Shown here in pieces: positions 37,801 to 48,900 of a DNA stretch of 64,000 bases. The notes under the pieces are model-generated. The model had not been told where the DNA came from. It ran no database searches and was given only the letters and a program-made list of their open reading frames with translations. The position numbers and the translations under genes were made by a program. Source of the stretch: Pythium myriotylum (lineage: Eukaryota > Oomycota > Peronosporomycetes > Pythiales > Pythiaceae); contig JALJCQ010000001.1 of assembly GCA_023091665.1 (NCBI GenBank), positions 2,170,001 through 2,234,000 of the forward strand. The letters run 5' to 3'. Position 1 is the first letter of the stretch. Every line of letters begins with the position of its first letter.

Positions 37801-37893
37801 CTACAACTCGCGGTCGGATCGCGCGCCCAGCAAGGCGTCTCGCTCGCGCAGCACGCGCGGCGGCGACGCAGACGTGTGGGCCGAGCGCGTCAT
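34828..37893 (-). CDS. GK: GPCR-phosphatidylinositol phosphate kinase (GK) fusion
   Basis: Two exons fit: 37893-37805 and 37744-34828 (60-nt intron), giving 1,001 aa; the large exon has no usable ATG at its 5' end. Seven or eight hydrophobic segments occupy about residues 80-390 (first IHAALCIVLFIAGTSGVVWALL, later LTCWIYITWSLIVLALFVA). The C-terminal half is a PIPK catalytic domain: ATP-binding lysine in RYIVKSTTAAEK, RRYDIKGSWVDRNAP, GIMDYSLLVGAHYS and YYFGLVDILQKW, followed by SAINPRAYATRF in the activation-loop region. Key residues appear intact, so it should phosphorylate phosphoinositides at the plasma membrane or an endomembrane under control of the receptor half. This architecture is characteristic of oomycetes (also RpkA in Dictyostelium). 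A Ser-rich cytosolic linker joins the halves, with an Asp/Glu-rich insert late in the kinase. The ligand is unknown. Confidence 0.93.
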
Positions 37894-38003
37894 CGGGACG
37901 GAGCTTCTCGCGGCCTCCGAAGCGACACTTCCTCTGCCACACGAATGCCAGTCAATAGCGTTTCTCTCGAGTTCATAACAGGAAGGTTCCATATTTTGGG
38001 AAG

Positions 38004-41000
38004 TTAAGAACTGGTAGCCGCTCCACGTTGAAGTTGCAAGCGCAACCAACGAACACCCCGGCTATGTGCAAGTGGACGTGCCGACAGCGTCGACGAGACC
38101 ACGGCGCCGACGGCGACACCTGCAGCCAGAGTCAGCCAGTCTCTTGTCGACCACGACTTCACGTGCCACCAGGGAGCTTCCACAACCAGTTCAGAGTTGC
38201 TCGTGCTTCCGCGGGGCGAGTTTCGACTGATGTAGCCCGACTCGACATGCTCATCGCCCAGTGAGTCAGCGAAGAGCTTTTGGAGGAACGCAGCGTCCAC
38301 CACGGGAGCGTTCGCTGCAAGAAATTGATCGAGGAAATAGCTCGAGAGGATGTTCGGCATGCTGTTGCTTCGCTGCATTTCGAGGCGGAACTAACATGGA
38401 CGTCATGTTGGACCAATTCCATCAGGCAAACACTGAAGCCACTTACCCGAACAGCGACAGCATGAACAGCTGCGAGAACGTCAGTGACACTATCGACATA
38501 ATGCTTTGCGTTGCTCGGCTTCATGCCGACCGTGCATGTATAGACATGGCATTTCTCACCCGAGAGACTCTCTTGGAGCGCTGCAGTTAGAGATCTTCAG
38601 TTTTGTTTGCGTGATAAATTTGAATACAAGTACACAAACCTGTAAACGCGAGCTCATCGGACTCATCATCTCCTGCATAAAACGCGAAGTCGGGATTATC
38701 GACGTGCTCTTTCACATAGTGGACAATGAGAGAGACAGCAATCGCCTTGCTCACACCAAACTGGTGAACCTCGACGAATCCTTTGGCACGCCGGATTGAG
38801 GCCTCGCCTCTCTAAGTAAAAGGCATTCCAGCTGGTTAGTTGTCCATTTTTCTATTGGGAGTAAAGATCAGCCCACCTTGATGACCTGTCGAAGTTGCTC
38901 GTACAGTTCAAGAGCCTGGATTTCTCCATACTCAGGATCGCTGTTCCGGTAATCGTACAAGAGCGATGCTTCACCTTCGATCAGGAATGCTCCATTTGTA
39001 CGAGACGTGAACGACTGCATGATTTTCTGAACTTCTTCCTTCCACTCCATATGATCACTGGCACCATCCGATAGACACTCCCATCTTGATTCTCCTCGAG
39101 AGGCTACATTTGCTTTCTTAAGGAACAGACCGTTGTCTGACACAAGATTTAGATTAGGGATCGACCCAAACTCTGCATCAAGCTCTGCGCGACGTCCAGT
39201 ACTAACGACAAACACGACATTATGTGGATCTGCACACAGAACGCGGAGATTGTCACGCGCTTCATCAGAGAGTGAGGTTCGAACTTGACCATCAATATAT
39301 CGGATGACTTCTTGACCAAACGCTGAATCAACAGTATTCCCAAGCTCAAAGCGCGAATGAGTATTATCTCCGCCATGCTGTCGAAAATGCCTCGCAGCAC
39401 CGTCTTCCTCCAAAATACTGGTCGTCCAGCTGAGAGTACCGCCATAATCAAAAATATAGAGTCTCTTTGAGCATCGTGCGCTTGTTCGAACCAGTTCGTC
39501 GATGTCAAGCTTCATAAAACCCGACGCGAACTGCATGACACGATAATCGAACCCGAACCCGACCTCCACAGTGCCTTTGGATTCGGTACACTGTAGCTTT
39601 TTTTCTTCGATGACCTCGAAGTCTCCTAGCAGTCGCTCTGCCCAACGCGTATGGGACTGAATTTCCAAAAACTTGTAATTGAGCTGGAAGCGGTTGAGTT
39701 TTTCGTAATACTGCATATCAGTTGCCTTATTCAGAGCTGCCACAATATCGTCTGCCTTCCAAGGGTTTATGAGCAGGCAGCCGTTTAAAATTCGACTGTA
39801 TGACGCAAACTCGGAAACGATCATCGCGCCGAACCGATGGGTGGAGTCCATCTCATTTGTTTGCTCGAGATTTCTCTTTTGAGCAACGAGATACTCAAAC
39901 GGCAAGAGAGACAGCCCAAATCGTACGCAAGTATCCAGAAACACATCGCTCATACGCCACAGGTGCATCCGCTCAGCGCACGTCGCTTTGGACTTCTCCT
40001 CAAAATATACAACTTGGTCACAGTTTGATAGTCCCGCGCTGTGTCGTTTATTGATTTCATCCACGAATCGCTGGACGTAACCGCGTGTCTGATGGTAATC
40101 GTTTGGACGGGAATCCATGGTGATCCCAATTTGAATGAGAACTACAGATCCACGCTTAGACGGATGTAGTGTAAGAAAGCGGTCAAAAGCTCGCAACTTG
40201 AGTGGAAGAGCACTGAGTCCTTCGAGACGATCGACTGATGCGATCACATATTTGCGTTGCTTCGTCTTCGAATTATACATGAACCTCTCAATGCGCTTAC
40301 GAAACTGATGGGCAACATCGTCTCGGTCGGTGTGGTGCTGATCCAATATGCTGTGCAAGTAGCTCACGTCAGGCTCGATATGTGAACACGACAAACTGAC
40401 TTGACGACCATTGTACTCGACGAGAAGCATTCCATTCGGTGAAGCTTTGTAGTTGAGGCCAAGCAACCGTTTGCAGCTAGTGAGAAAGTGGCGCGCATGC
40501 TCAAAAATTAAGAACCCAATGTGATCAGCACATAGCATCGCACGAAGAATTTCTGTGCGCATTGCTAGACATCTGAAAATCTCACTCGAAGGGAACGGAA
40601 CGTGGAGGTAGATCGCGACCATGGCCGATCGTAATTTGCGCAGTAAGTATGAGGGCAACATGAGAAAATGGAAATCGTGAATCCAAATCATATAGCCTTC
40701 GTTGTAGCTCTCGATAACGCGCCGTGCGAACGTGCGGTTAACGCTGCAATAATCTGCCCAGCACATATCCTGAGCTGCAGGATTCCATGAGGCCGGGTCG
40801 CACCAGGCCGGCTTCTTGCTTCCCGTCGGAGACGTTGGTGCTGATTTGGACTCATTTCTACTCGAATCTGCGCTGTACTCGTCGAGTGTCAGTTTGGCGG
40901 AATTGTAGACATCCACGACGTTGTGGAATACAGGCCAAAGCACACCCTTGCAAAAGCCCTGAAAATATCGATGGGCCACTTGCGGCTCGAGGAATACTGG

Positions 41001-41441
41001 CACGCAATCAAACGCCCGCAGTTGCCTCTCGACTGTAGCTTCCTCGTCGCGACCGACAAACACCTCTGGGCAGCCGAGAAAGAGCGGGCGGTATCGCCCA
41101 GACGCGGACACGAGGTTGCGGTAGAAGAGGCTCGTGGAGCTGGAGCTCCACTCGACAACCCACCCCGAGTCGGCGGCGTTGCGCTCAAACACGAGTGGCA
41201 AGACGTTCACGACGATGATGACGGTCTTCTGGGCCTTGGTAGCCGCCGGGGGGAGGCCTCTTGGCGCTGCAGACGAGCGCGGGAAGCCTTCGGCTGTATC
41301 ACCCACGAGCGACGGCAGCATCGCGGCGTTGTTGAGCGCGTTGGCGTGGCGCGGCGGCGACGGGCGCTCGAGGGGGGCGACGCGCGAGGCCGCCGCGCGC
41401 GGTGGCTCGGGCAGCGCGCACGTGTCGGTCGCCGTGTCCAT
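38004..41441 (-). CDS. Trehalose-6-phosphate synthase/phosphatase-family protein, probably catalytically degenerate, with C-terminal hydrophobic segment
   Basis: Four exons fit: 41441-38877, 38811-38640, 38580-38447, 38390-38004, giving 1,085 aa. The GT20 synthase half shows WIHDFHFLMLPSYL and FEHARHFLTSCKRLLGL. The HAD phosphatase half shows FDYGGTL, VVSTGRR, GVSKAIA, AGDDESDE and VYTCTVGMKPSNAKHY. The small 3' exons are needed to complete the phosphatase fold. Several catalytic positions differ from active enzymes. The usual Lys after RLD...K is Ser (RLEGLSALP), RDGxxL is RFGLSL, the N-terminal GGL loop is absent, and the HAD DxD motif is DYG. The last 130 residues are extra and contain a 20-residue hydrophobic stretch (WLTLAAGVAVGAVVSSTLSA), then a basic tail. 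It may be a regulatory pseudoenzyme comparable to plant class II TPS. It is divergent from the PH gene (145 bp). Confidence 0.87.
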
Positions 41442-41586
41442 GGAGCCGAAGGAAGAGCGGAACTCCCCTCGTGCAACTTCAACCGATTCCAACGGAGTTA
41501 AGAACTGCAGAGTGACGCGACTGATTTAGGTGAGACCGCTTCCGACCTTTCTTGTCCGGTTGGTCTGAGTGAGCGAGTCAGCGACA

Positions 41587-42204
41587 ATGGGCAATGCGTG
41601 CTGCGGAGCGGGCGATCATGAGATGCGGCAGCGGCAGGAGCTGCTCAAAGAGGGAAACGACTTCAAGAAGAAGACGCCCTTTCTCGGCGGCGTGCTGAGC
41701 AAGACTGAGCCCGTCTATCTGCAGCTCAATGCAACGGCGACGAGGCTCCAATGGCGCAGCACAGCGGCAACCAACGGCAAGATGGAGGAAATTAGTGTTG
41801 GACGCTTTGGGAAAGTATGCCCCAGTGGTAGGTGCCTCGTGGGGGTATGAAGGGTAATTTGATGCCTCTAACAAAGTGCTTTTGCTCCAGGAAACACCGA
41901 CTTCATCATCCTCGGGAAAGGCGGTCAGAAGCTACTTGAGTTGACTGCGACGACAACAGCAGTGCGCGATCTGTGGGTGCAAACACTGGACGAACTTACT
42001 GCGCAGCAGGCAGTTGTAGCTGATGACGAGGAATCGAAAGCACTGCAGCAAGAGCTCGCCAAGCAAACCGAGAAGCAAAAAGAGAGGTATTGGAAGGACC
42101 GCAATGACGAGATTGAACAGCGGCGCCTCGAAGCTGAGGAAAAGAAGAGGAAGTTTGGAAATGTAGGCATGAAATACACGGCCCAAGCAATGGCTAAACG
42201 ATAG
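41587..42204 (+). CDS. Myristoylated/palmitoylated PH-like domain protein
   Basis: Two exons fit: 41587-41827 and 41891-42204, giving 184 aa. The start MGNACCGAG is a textbook N-myristoylation site (Gly2) followed by two cysteines for palmitoylation, so the protein should be held on the inner face of a membrane. Residues about 30-115 resemble a small PH fold (VYLQLNATATRLQWRS, FIILGKGGQKLLELTA, ending with the helix RDLWVQTLDELT). A charged coiled coil follows (LQQELAKQTEKQKERYW...EIEQRRLEAEEKKRK). It is probably a lipid- or partner-binding adaptor; no enzyme function is seen. The ATG is fixed by the acylation motif. It converges on the SDR gene with 39 bp between stops. Confidence 0.8.
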
Positions 42205-42243
42205 ATCTCATTGAGTTTTTAAAAGCTTTTCCACCGTAGCCTG

Positions 42244-43205
42244 TCAATTGTCGTGAAACGTGTCGTGAAACGATTCGGCCAGCGACAGCATACTAGTACT
42301 GTCAAGTGCAGGTGCAGGTGTTGGGCCCAGGGCACTGAGGACCGCGGCTTTCGCTACAGCTTCCACTGGGATGGCTGAGTGCATCTCATGACCAATGAAC
42401 GGAATCTTGGTAACCACGCTGGACACTGGGCCGAGGCTACGAGAAATCAAAGCCATCGGTGCACCGAAAAGCTGGAGAGGAACGCTGTACGAGTTTGCAC
42501 GGCGTAGTCCATAGATAAAGCCCGGGCGAAGCGATACTCCGGAGGTAGGGAAGCTGCACAAGGTGCTTCGAAGTCAGATTCGCCCACCAACGACCGAACG
42601 CACAGAATCGTACCACTCGCGCACAGCAGCCTCTGCGCGCTCCTTGCCGTGGTAGTACCCGTGGAGTGGCGCCCACGACGGCAAGTAGGAGCCAACACGA
42701 GAGTTGGAGACGAAGACGAACCGCTCGACACCTAGACAAGATACTTAGCGAGACCTCCACTGCATGGAGGAGAACCGCCTCACGCACCGGCCTCCTTAGC
42801 AGCCCTAGCTGCCAGGATGTTGGCGTCGCCACACATCTTCTCCATGAACGCGTCATCGCCAAAGGCGCCAACCGTGGTGACTGTTCCATGTACCGATGAG
42901 TCAGCCCCACTAATGCATCAGCCGCGCGGCGGCGTGGTCCACGTACTGACGCCCGTGACGCCTTCCACAGCCTTGGCCAGGTCGCTCGCGTTGAAGACGT
43001 CGCCCTGGTGCCAGTCTACCTGGTCGATCCACGGCACGTCCTGCCACTGGGGCTTGCCCGACTTGTTGAGCGAGCGCACCTCGATGCCCTTCTGCACGGC
43101 GCGCTGGAGGATGTTGCTGCCCACGAAGCCGTTGCCGCCGACGACGAGCAGCCGGTGCTTCTGCGCGTCGATGGCCGCCGTGGCCGCGCGCTTGAGCGTC
43201 GCCAT
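42244..43205 (-). CDS. Atypical short-chain dehydrogenase (NDUFA9/COQ11-like)
   Basis: Four exons fit: 43205-42947, 42880-42788, 42731-42614, 42553-42244, giving 259 aa. The dinucleotide-binding motif VVGGNGFVGSNI (GxxGxxG) lies near residue 20. Downstream are DWHQGDV, VTTVGAFG, MCGDANILAARAAKEAG, RFVFVSN, YYHGKERAE and LRPGFIYG, the order found in atypical SDRs related to complex I subunit NDUFA9 and yeast Coq11. Such proteins bind NAD(P)H and support complex I or ubiquinone synthesis in mitochondria. The N-terminus (MATLKRAATAAIDAQKHR) could serve as a presequence. The usual YxxxK is seen only as YYHGK. It converges on the PH gene and diverges from centrin by 200 bp. Which subgroup it belongs to is not settled. 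Confidence 0.83.
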
Positions 43206-43405
43206 CGCCACGTGACCAGGATGCCTTCGGCCGAATTCCGCACAACGGCAACGCGTTTCACCCAGTATCTTCCGGTCACTCGCACGAGGGAGACGGACGT
43301 TGGAGAGTTTCGAACACGGTTTCCAACACCACGGGCTGTTTCGAACAGGCCCAAACGAGATCTTGAAAGGTCACTCGATCTTTTCCACCCCAAGTGAGAC
43401 GCGAA

Positions 43406-44024
43406 ATGGTGGGGATAGCGCTCGTGGACTAGTTGCCACTGGAACTGACGTCGATTGATGCCACGTCTATAGTCTGGAAGCTCTGCCGCTGCCTTCGCGC
43501 GGTCGCGCGCGGCCCTACGTCGCAAACCCAAGCCAGTGAAGAAGGCGCTGGACGAAGAGGATCTCGAGGAGATCAAAGAGGCGTTTCGCCTATTTGATAC
43601 TGACGGCAGCGGGACTATCGATGTACGCGAGCTCAAGGCAGCAATGCGTGCACTAGGCTTCCAGGTGAAAAAGGCTGAAATTCGAGCCATGATCGCCGAC
43701 ATCGACAAGGACGAGTCCGGGACAATCGACCAAGACGAATTCATTGAGATGATGACAGGCAAAATGAACTCGCGCGACTCACGAGAAGAAATCAACAAGA
43801 TCTTTCGGCTCTTCGACGAAGATAATACTGGCAAGATCTCGTATCGTAACCTTAAGCGCGTGTGCAACGAACTTGGAGAGACTCTTACAGATGAAGAGAT
43901 CCAGGAAATGATCGACGAGGCCGACCGTGACGGCGATGGATTTATCAATGAAGACGAATTCTATCGAGTGATGAAAAAACGTTCCGGCAACCCGTTGGAT
44001 GATTTAGATAGTGACGACGATTAA
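43406..44024 (+). CDS. CETN: Centrin, EF-hand protein of basal bodies
   Basis: Centrins are Ca2+-binding proteins of centrioles, basal bodies and nuclear export/repair complexes. Two exons fit: 43406-43408 (ATG only) and 43473-44024, giving 184 aa. Four EF-hands are visible: [36 protein letters not shown] and [12 protein letters not shown]. Loop 3 has Lys at position 9 and is otherwise intact. The [25 protein letters not shown] and [15 protein letters not shown] blocks separate centrin from calmodulin. The N-terminal tail is basic and Ala-rich. The coding exon has no ATG of its own before the first EF-hand. ATG|gtgggg at 43406, with an acceptor ctatag at 43472, is the best start and mirrors the H2A.Z gene. 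The stop lies 15 bp from that of convergent MKS1. Confidence 0.93.
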
Positions 44025-44039
44025 ACGTGGAATGTATGC

Positions 44040-45787
44040 TCAGCTCGCGGACGATGACGTTGCTGTGCCCTTGAGCCTCGCCAGTATAGCCTGAAGACTT
44101 CGATCAGTCGCCAAGGAAGCTGGTAAGATTGTTGGCCGTGTATCAACTGTCGATGAGTGCTGGTACGCTTTCACAGATCTAAGAATGTCTTCAACGCTTC
44201 GCTTCATCACACTCTTGGCAACTGTCCTTTCTTCAGCTCCTGCAGTGCTGGGTCGGAGCTGCCCTGAGGCACGGTTGCTAGACTCGAAGACGTTGAGCCG
44301 TAGTCGGATTGATCCACCGGATGTACTTGTTCTAGATCCAAGTCGACTTAATGTTGGTATTTTGGTAGTCGTTTCACTCAAGTTAATTGTTGGAGTGCTC
44401 TCCATTCGTACGAAATCACTGCCCAGAAAAAACTCTTCAAGCTGGGCATTCGATGTCATCAGATTACGCCACAGGTTCACTTCAACATCAGAGAACCCCG
44501 ATGTGGCTGGAACGCTAACTTCAGCCTTACCAACCAGTCGCTCACGACCCCACCTGTCTCTAGAAACCACGGAGAGAAGAAAAGTCGGAGCCGACGTCTC
44601 ACATTCTGCAAGGGGCCGCTTGATTACCCATTGCATTTGAAAGCCAAACGTAGCGAATGATTGCGTTGGGCCGGTTGTTGCTGGTTTCGAGAGCAGAGTC
44701 TTGGATTTTAACGTGCCGTGAATTAAGTTCCATCCACTTGCCGGCTGTAGTTCAATCGACACTCGGACAGGATCGCATGAGTTGACTCCAGTCACAGATA
44801 CAACTTCCATCAAAATGACCTGCTCTCTGCTGTTGTCGTCTCTTTCATTCATGCTCTGTTCCAACTCGCGCGCATGATATGTTCCATGCTTGTTGCTCCA
44901 TTCTTCAAGCCGAGATCGCTCGTCAAGTTGATCAAGGCGGCGAAGCTCTCTCAACATGGCGTGGTCGTCAGCGGACACAGCTGGCCAAAGATCATTCTCG
45001 TTGTCGAGCGCGTACTCAAAGTGACCACCAGTCGACGTCGATGTGATGTGGAAAGTTGTGAGCTTGGGGTCTTTGCCTGATGCATCGTTTGCATCTACCT
45101 CGCAAGTGGAAAAACCCGGCGTCACCAACAAGAGCCCCGTGTGAGGATAATACCGTAGCGACGCCAGTACCATGTCTTCAACGTTTCCCCCATTGCTGTC
45201 GCCCAAACGGAGTACTAGGTGCATCTGTCGACAGCTTTCTTCCCGATGAACCCGTTTGGCCACTTGCGCGATTATCGATGGCTCGAGTAGTTTGTTTTTG
45301 TCTAAAAGCTCGATGGCTGAGGTGTGGGAGACACCTTCGTGCGTCTTTGGTACACTAAGTGAGCTAGTTCGCTGGCCAGAGGTCTTGAGAATAGCGCTGT
45401 CATGACGGAGACGTGGCTCGTAATTGTCGGCGTCTACAAACGAACATAGTGCGGCACCCCCATGGTCGCTTGGCGTGTCCAGTTCCGCGGATAGCGGTGC
45501 GTTACCCCCGCCACTCTCGTCTGGCTTCGTCTTCTTCTTCTTCTTCCAGTTGGCACGGTTCTCAGCTCCTCTATGTGACCATTTCTTCTCTTGCCAACCA
45601 AATGAGTAGCTCCACGTCGATCCGACCGAGGTGTTTCTATCTCGCTCGTCGCCAGCAGCGATCTGCGATGGCGATCTCAAGGTCAGAGCAAGTGTCTCCG
45701 TTGCTGCCTTGAGCTTACCTTCCGGACAGTGACCATCACGCGCAAGTTTTCGATCGGGTCCCGCGTGTGGTAGAACTGCATCGCCAT
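44040..45787 (-). CDS. MKS1: Meckel syndrome 1 protein homologue, B9 domain
   Basis: MKS1 is part of the transition-zone gate at the base of cilia. Two exons fit: 45787-45719 and 45662-44040, giving 563 aa. Exon 1 encodes AMQFYHTRDPIENLRVMVTVRK, matching the conserved RSRDPxxNLRxRV start of MKS1. Exon 2 continues with FGWQEKKWS, another MKS1 signature (GWQEK). A B9 domain lies at about residues 290-420 (VILMEVVSVTG, FGFQMQWVIKRPL, LSVVSRDRWGRERLVGKAEVSVP, VEVNLWRN). After it come the conserved FFLGSDF and SRLGSRTSTSGGSIRLRLN blocks. It is divergent from the CSC1 channel (127 bp) and convergent with centrin, another basal-body gene. The acceptor was chosen by phase. Confidence 0.9.
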
Positions 45788-45914
45788 CCTTGCTTGCTCG
45801 TCACGAAACCCATGAAGAGCCACGAGCGCCGTTTGTTCCTAACAGTTAGGAACTCGTATCTTGGAGAGGCGCCAGATTGCTCGAAAGATCCCGTTTGTCG
45901 GAATCTGTCAAGAG

Positions 45915-48900
45915 ATGACGTCGTCTCGCGCGAGATCCATGCATCAGCTTGTACTGATGGCTGCGATAACACTCGTGCTTGTGAGCCGTGCGCAGTCGCA
46001 GCCGCTGCCCGCCGTTCTCGTGCCGACAGGGATCACTACCGTGCTCTTTGGCAGCCAGGTCACCGAACAGATCGTCTGCAACGTGCTACCTGGCACTTCA
46101 GTCACGGTGGAGATGGTCTCGCTGGATGGAAAGGGTGATCCTGTATCCGGAGGCCTTGTTAATCCAAGTGTGATCGTATTTGCAACGCCACCATCCCCCG
46201 ACAATGCCACCGTTAGGCAAAACCAATCGTTCACGCTCTCAGGGGGGCGCATCGGGCGCTTTTATCTGACATACCAGCTATCCGGAGAAGATGCTGAGAG
46301 ATATAAGCTCAACGCACTCAGCTCAGTGGTCGTTGTAACGGAGGAGCAGGGTTGGCAAGGAATTTGGTACCAACTCGCCGTGAACGGAGCCATATACGTG
46401 GGCGGCCTCGTCTTTTTTGCATGGAGGAGGTTGCACCAGGTGAGTCTACCTATCTGGCAGAGACACGGCATTGGGCTCTTTGAGCGAGCAAACTACGACG
46501 ACTTGCCACCCAACATCTTCGAAAGTCGATACTGTGACATCCGGGCAGACACACTTGGAGGCCGCATACGCGCGTTTTGGAAGCTGCCTTGCGAGGGCCA
46601 CTACGTGTGCCACAGCAGCGGCATTCCTGCCGCACTCTTGATGCGGTTCCACATTGATGCTGCACACTTGTGCGCTATTCTCACGATGTTCAGCATCGGA
46701 ACTTTGCTCCCTGTGGTCCGTGTGAGTTGCTGAAATGTCTATCTCCGTCTCTCACACAGGTGTTTGCGTAGAATTATGTGTCAGGCAATTCAAAAACTGC
46801 TATGGTTGAGACTTCATTCGAGCAAACGACTATCAGCAACGTGCCGTTGTACAGCGACTGGTATTGGGTCCACGTGGGTTACTGTTACGTCGTCGCGGTA
46901 CTCGTTATGGGCTTCCTCATTCGGTGAGCACAGCTAATCTCTACGAGCAATCGAATTAGCAAGTAACAAAAGCGTTCCTTCAGCCAGAATACACTTCTAT
47001 CAACACTTCGCCGGCGCACCAAACGAATTGTTGGTGGACGAAGTATCCTGATCCACAGTGGGTTACCGCCCAATATGACTGAGAAGAAACTCCGAGCATT
47101 ACTCACTGAGTACTACGAGCCTCATCGCGTGGAAGATGTCACGATTGTTTATGATTTGAGTAAGCTTCACAACTTACTTGATAGGCGTCAACAACTAGCG
47201 CAGGAGATCGACCGCATTCGTGGACTTGATGCCGGCTACGAGCACGGGATGCTGTCTTGTAGTCTCCTTTGGTGCCCTGGCTCCGTGTTTATGCCATCTC
47301 CCACTCAAGTTATTTGGTCACTCATCGCATTTCGGCCTTGTCGATACTACTGCCGCCACACGCAATGCTATTGCTGCCGCCAATACAAGACTGCGGAGAA
47401 CGAAAGACTCACGTACTCGAAGGTTTCAAGTGACCGCGAGATTGTCGACTCGACTCTTGGGCGTGAGTTTGATGCTCTGGACGAAGAGCTCGACTTCTTC
47501 CCAGAGGAAGCCGTGGATATGTACCGCAATCGGCAGTGTCTTGGTGCCGCTTTTGTTGTGTTTGACTCGACGGCAACGCGAAATGATTTCGTGCGTCTTG
47601 TTCGCGAGCAGCGATGCGTGGGACGGTTTCTAAATGCCTTAAATGATCGAGCTTACAATGTCCGATACGGTCAGCCAAGGCCTCGTAGCCCCCGTAAACT
47701 CTCGACAGCCGCACTGGAGTACTCTCCTTCACCGTCATTAGCCCCTTACCTGGCAAACTTGGTGCTTACTAGTGCACCAGAACCCGATGACGTCCTGTGG
47801 AAAAACCTCCGGTACGAGCCCCTGTCAATATGGTCGCTTCTCTCATTTGCTGTTCGCCAGCTCGCAACCATTACGTTATTACTCTTGTTTTCGACACCCA
47901 CTGCTGTTCTCGTGTACATCAAGCTCGATTCCAGTAGTCGTATCTACCGTGGCCTCTTTACGCATCACTCAGTGCTCGTCTCAATCATCGCAACGTACTT
48001 GCCATCGCTACTGCTCATTGCCGTGAATTGGTGTCTGCTCGAGTTTCTATTCCACGTTGCGATGCTCGAACCCACTGTCAGCGAGTCACGCCGCACTAAA
48101 AGTTTTCTCGTCACTGGCTTCATATATCTTACCATAGTGCGTTGTTATGGGAACAGTGAGACATTGTCTTTGTGGACTAACTTGTGGTGATATGCTTCCA
48201 GAGCTCCGTGTTCCTACCTAGCATTGGTGTAACAGCTGCATACCTGGCATTCAGTGAGATCGGCACTAACGGCAAGAGTTACGTTGAGTCGTTTCTGTTC
48301 AAGATCTCGGGAACTACGTTCTTCATCTCGTACATCTGCCAGCGCACTTTTCTCGGCTCAATCATAGAACTTACGCGAATGGGTGAGCGACTCGCCTACC
48401 AACCATGGGTTCTATCTCGCTCGGTTACAGTGGATGAAAGGAGGGAAGCCTATAAGCCGTGGCCGTACTTTTATGGGCACGACTACGCAATGATCACGAG
48501 CGTGTTTCTCGTGATTCTCCTGGGCACAGTCATCACGCCTGTGCTGACCCCATTTGGCGCGCTTTTCTTTTACGTGAAGTTTTTCACCGTGAAGTACAAC
48601 TTCCTTTACGTTATGCCATACACACCAGGCCGTGGACACATTGCACAGACGGCGTACTCACTCGTTGCTGCGAGCCTACTCGTCTTTGAAGTCGTGATGG
48701 CGTTTGTGTTCCTTCAAATTGCTGGGCGGAAACAGTTCGCGGCGATGATAGTTCTTCTTGGGTGTACTGCTGCTGTCTACTTCTTCTATGTTGCCGATAC
48801 GAGTACCCGTGCAAAGCACACTCTTTCTGATATGCGTGCAACAGGTGAGTCGCCTCTGCTTCTTCCATCCCCGCGCGAATCCAGGACCGCGGGCACAAAG

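Noticed and set aside
38004..38524. A separate small membrane protein gene downstream of the trehalose gene
   Set aside because: Its upstream residues (VYTCTVGMKPSNAKHY) are the conserved end of the trehalose-phosphatase domain, and two short introns join it in phase to the main exon, so it is the 3' part of that gene.
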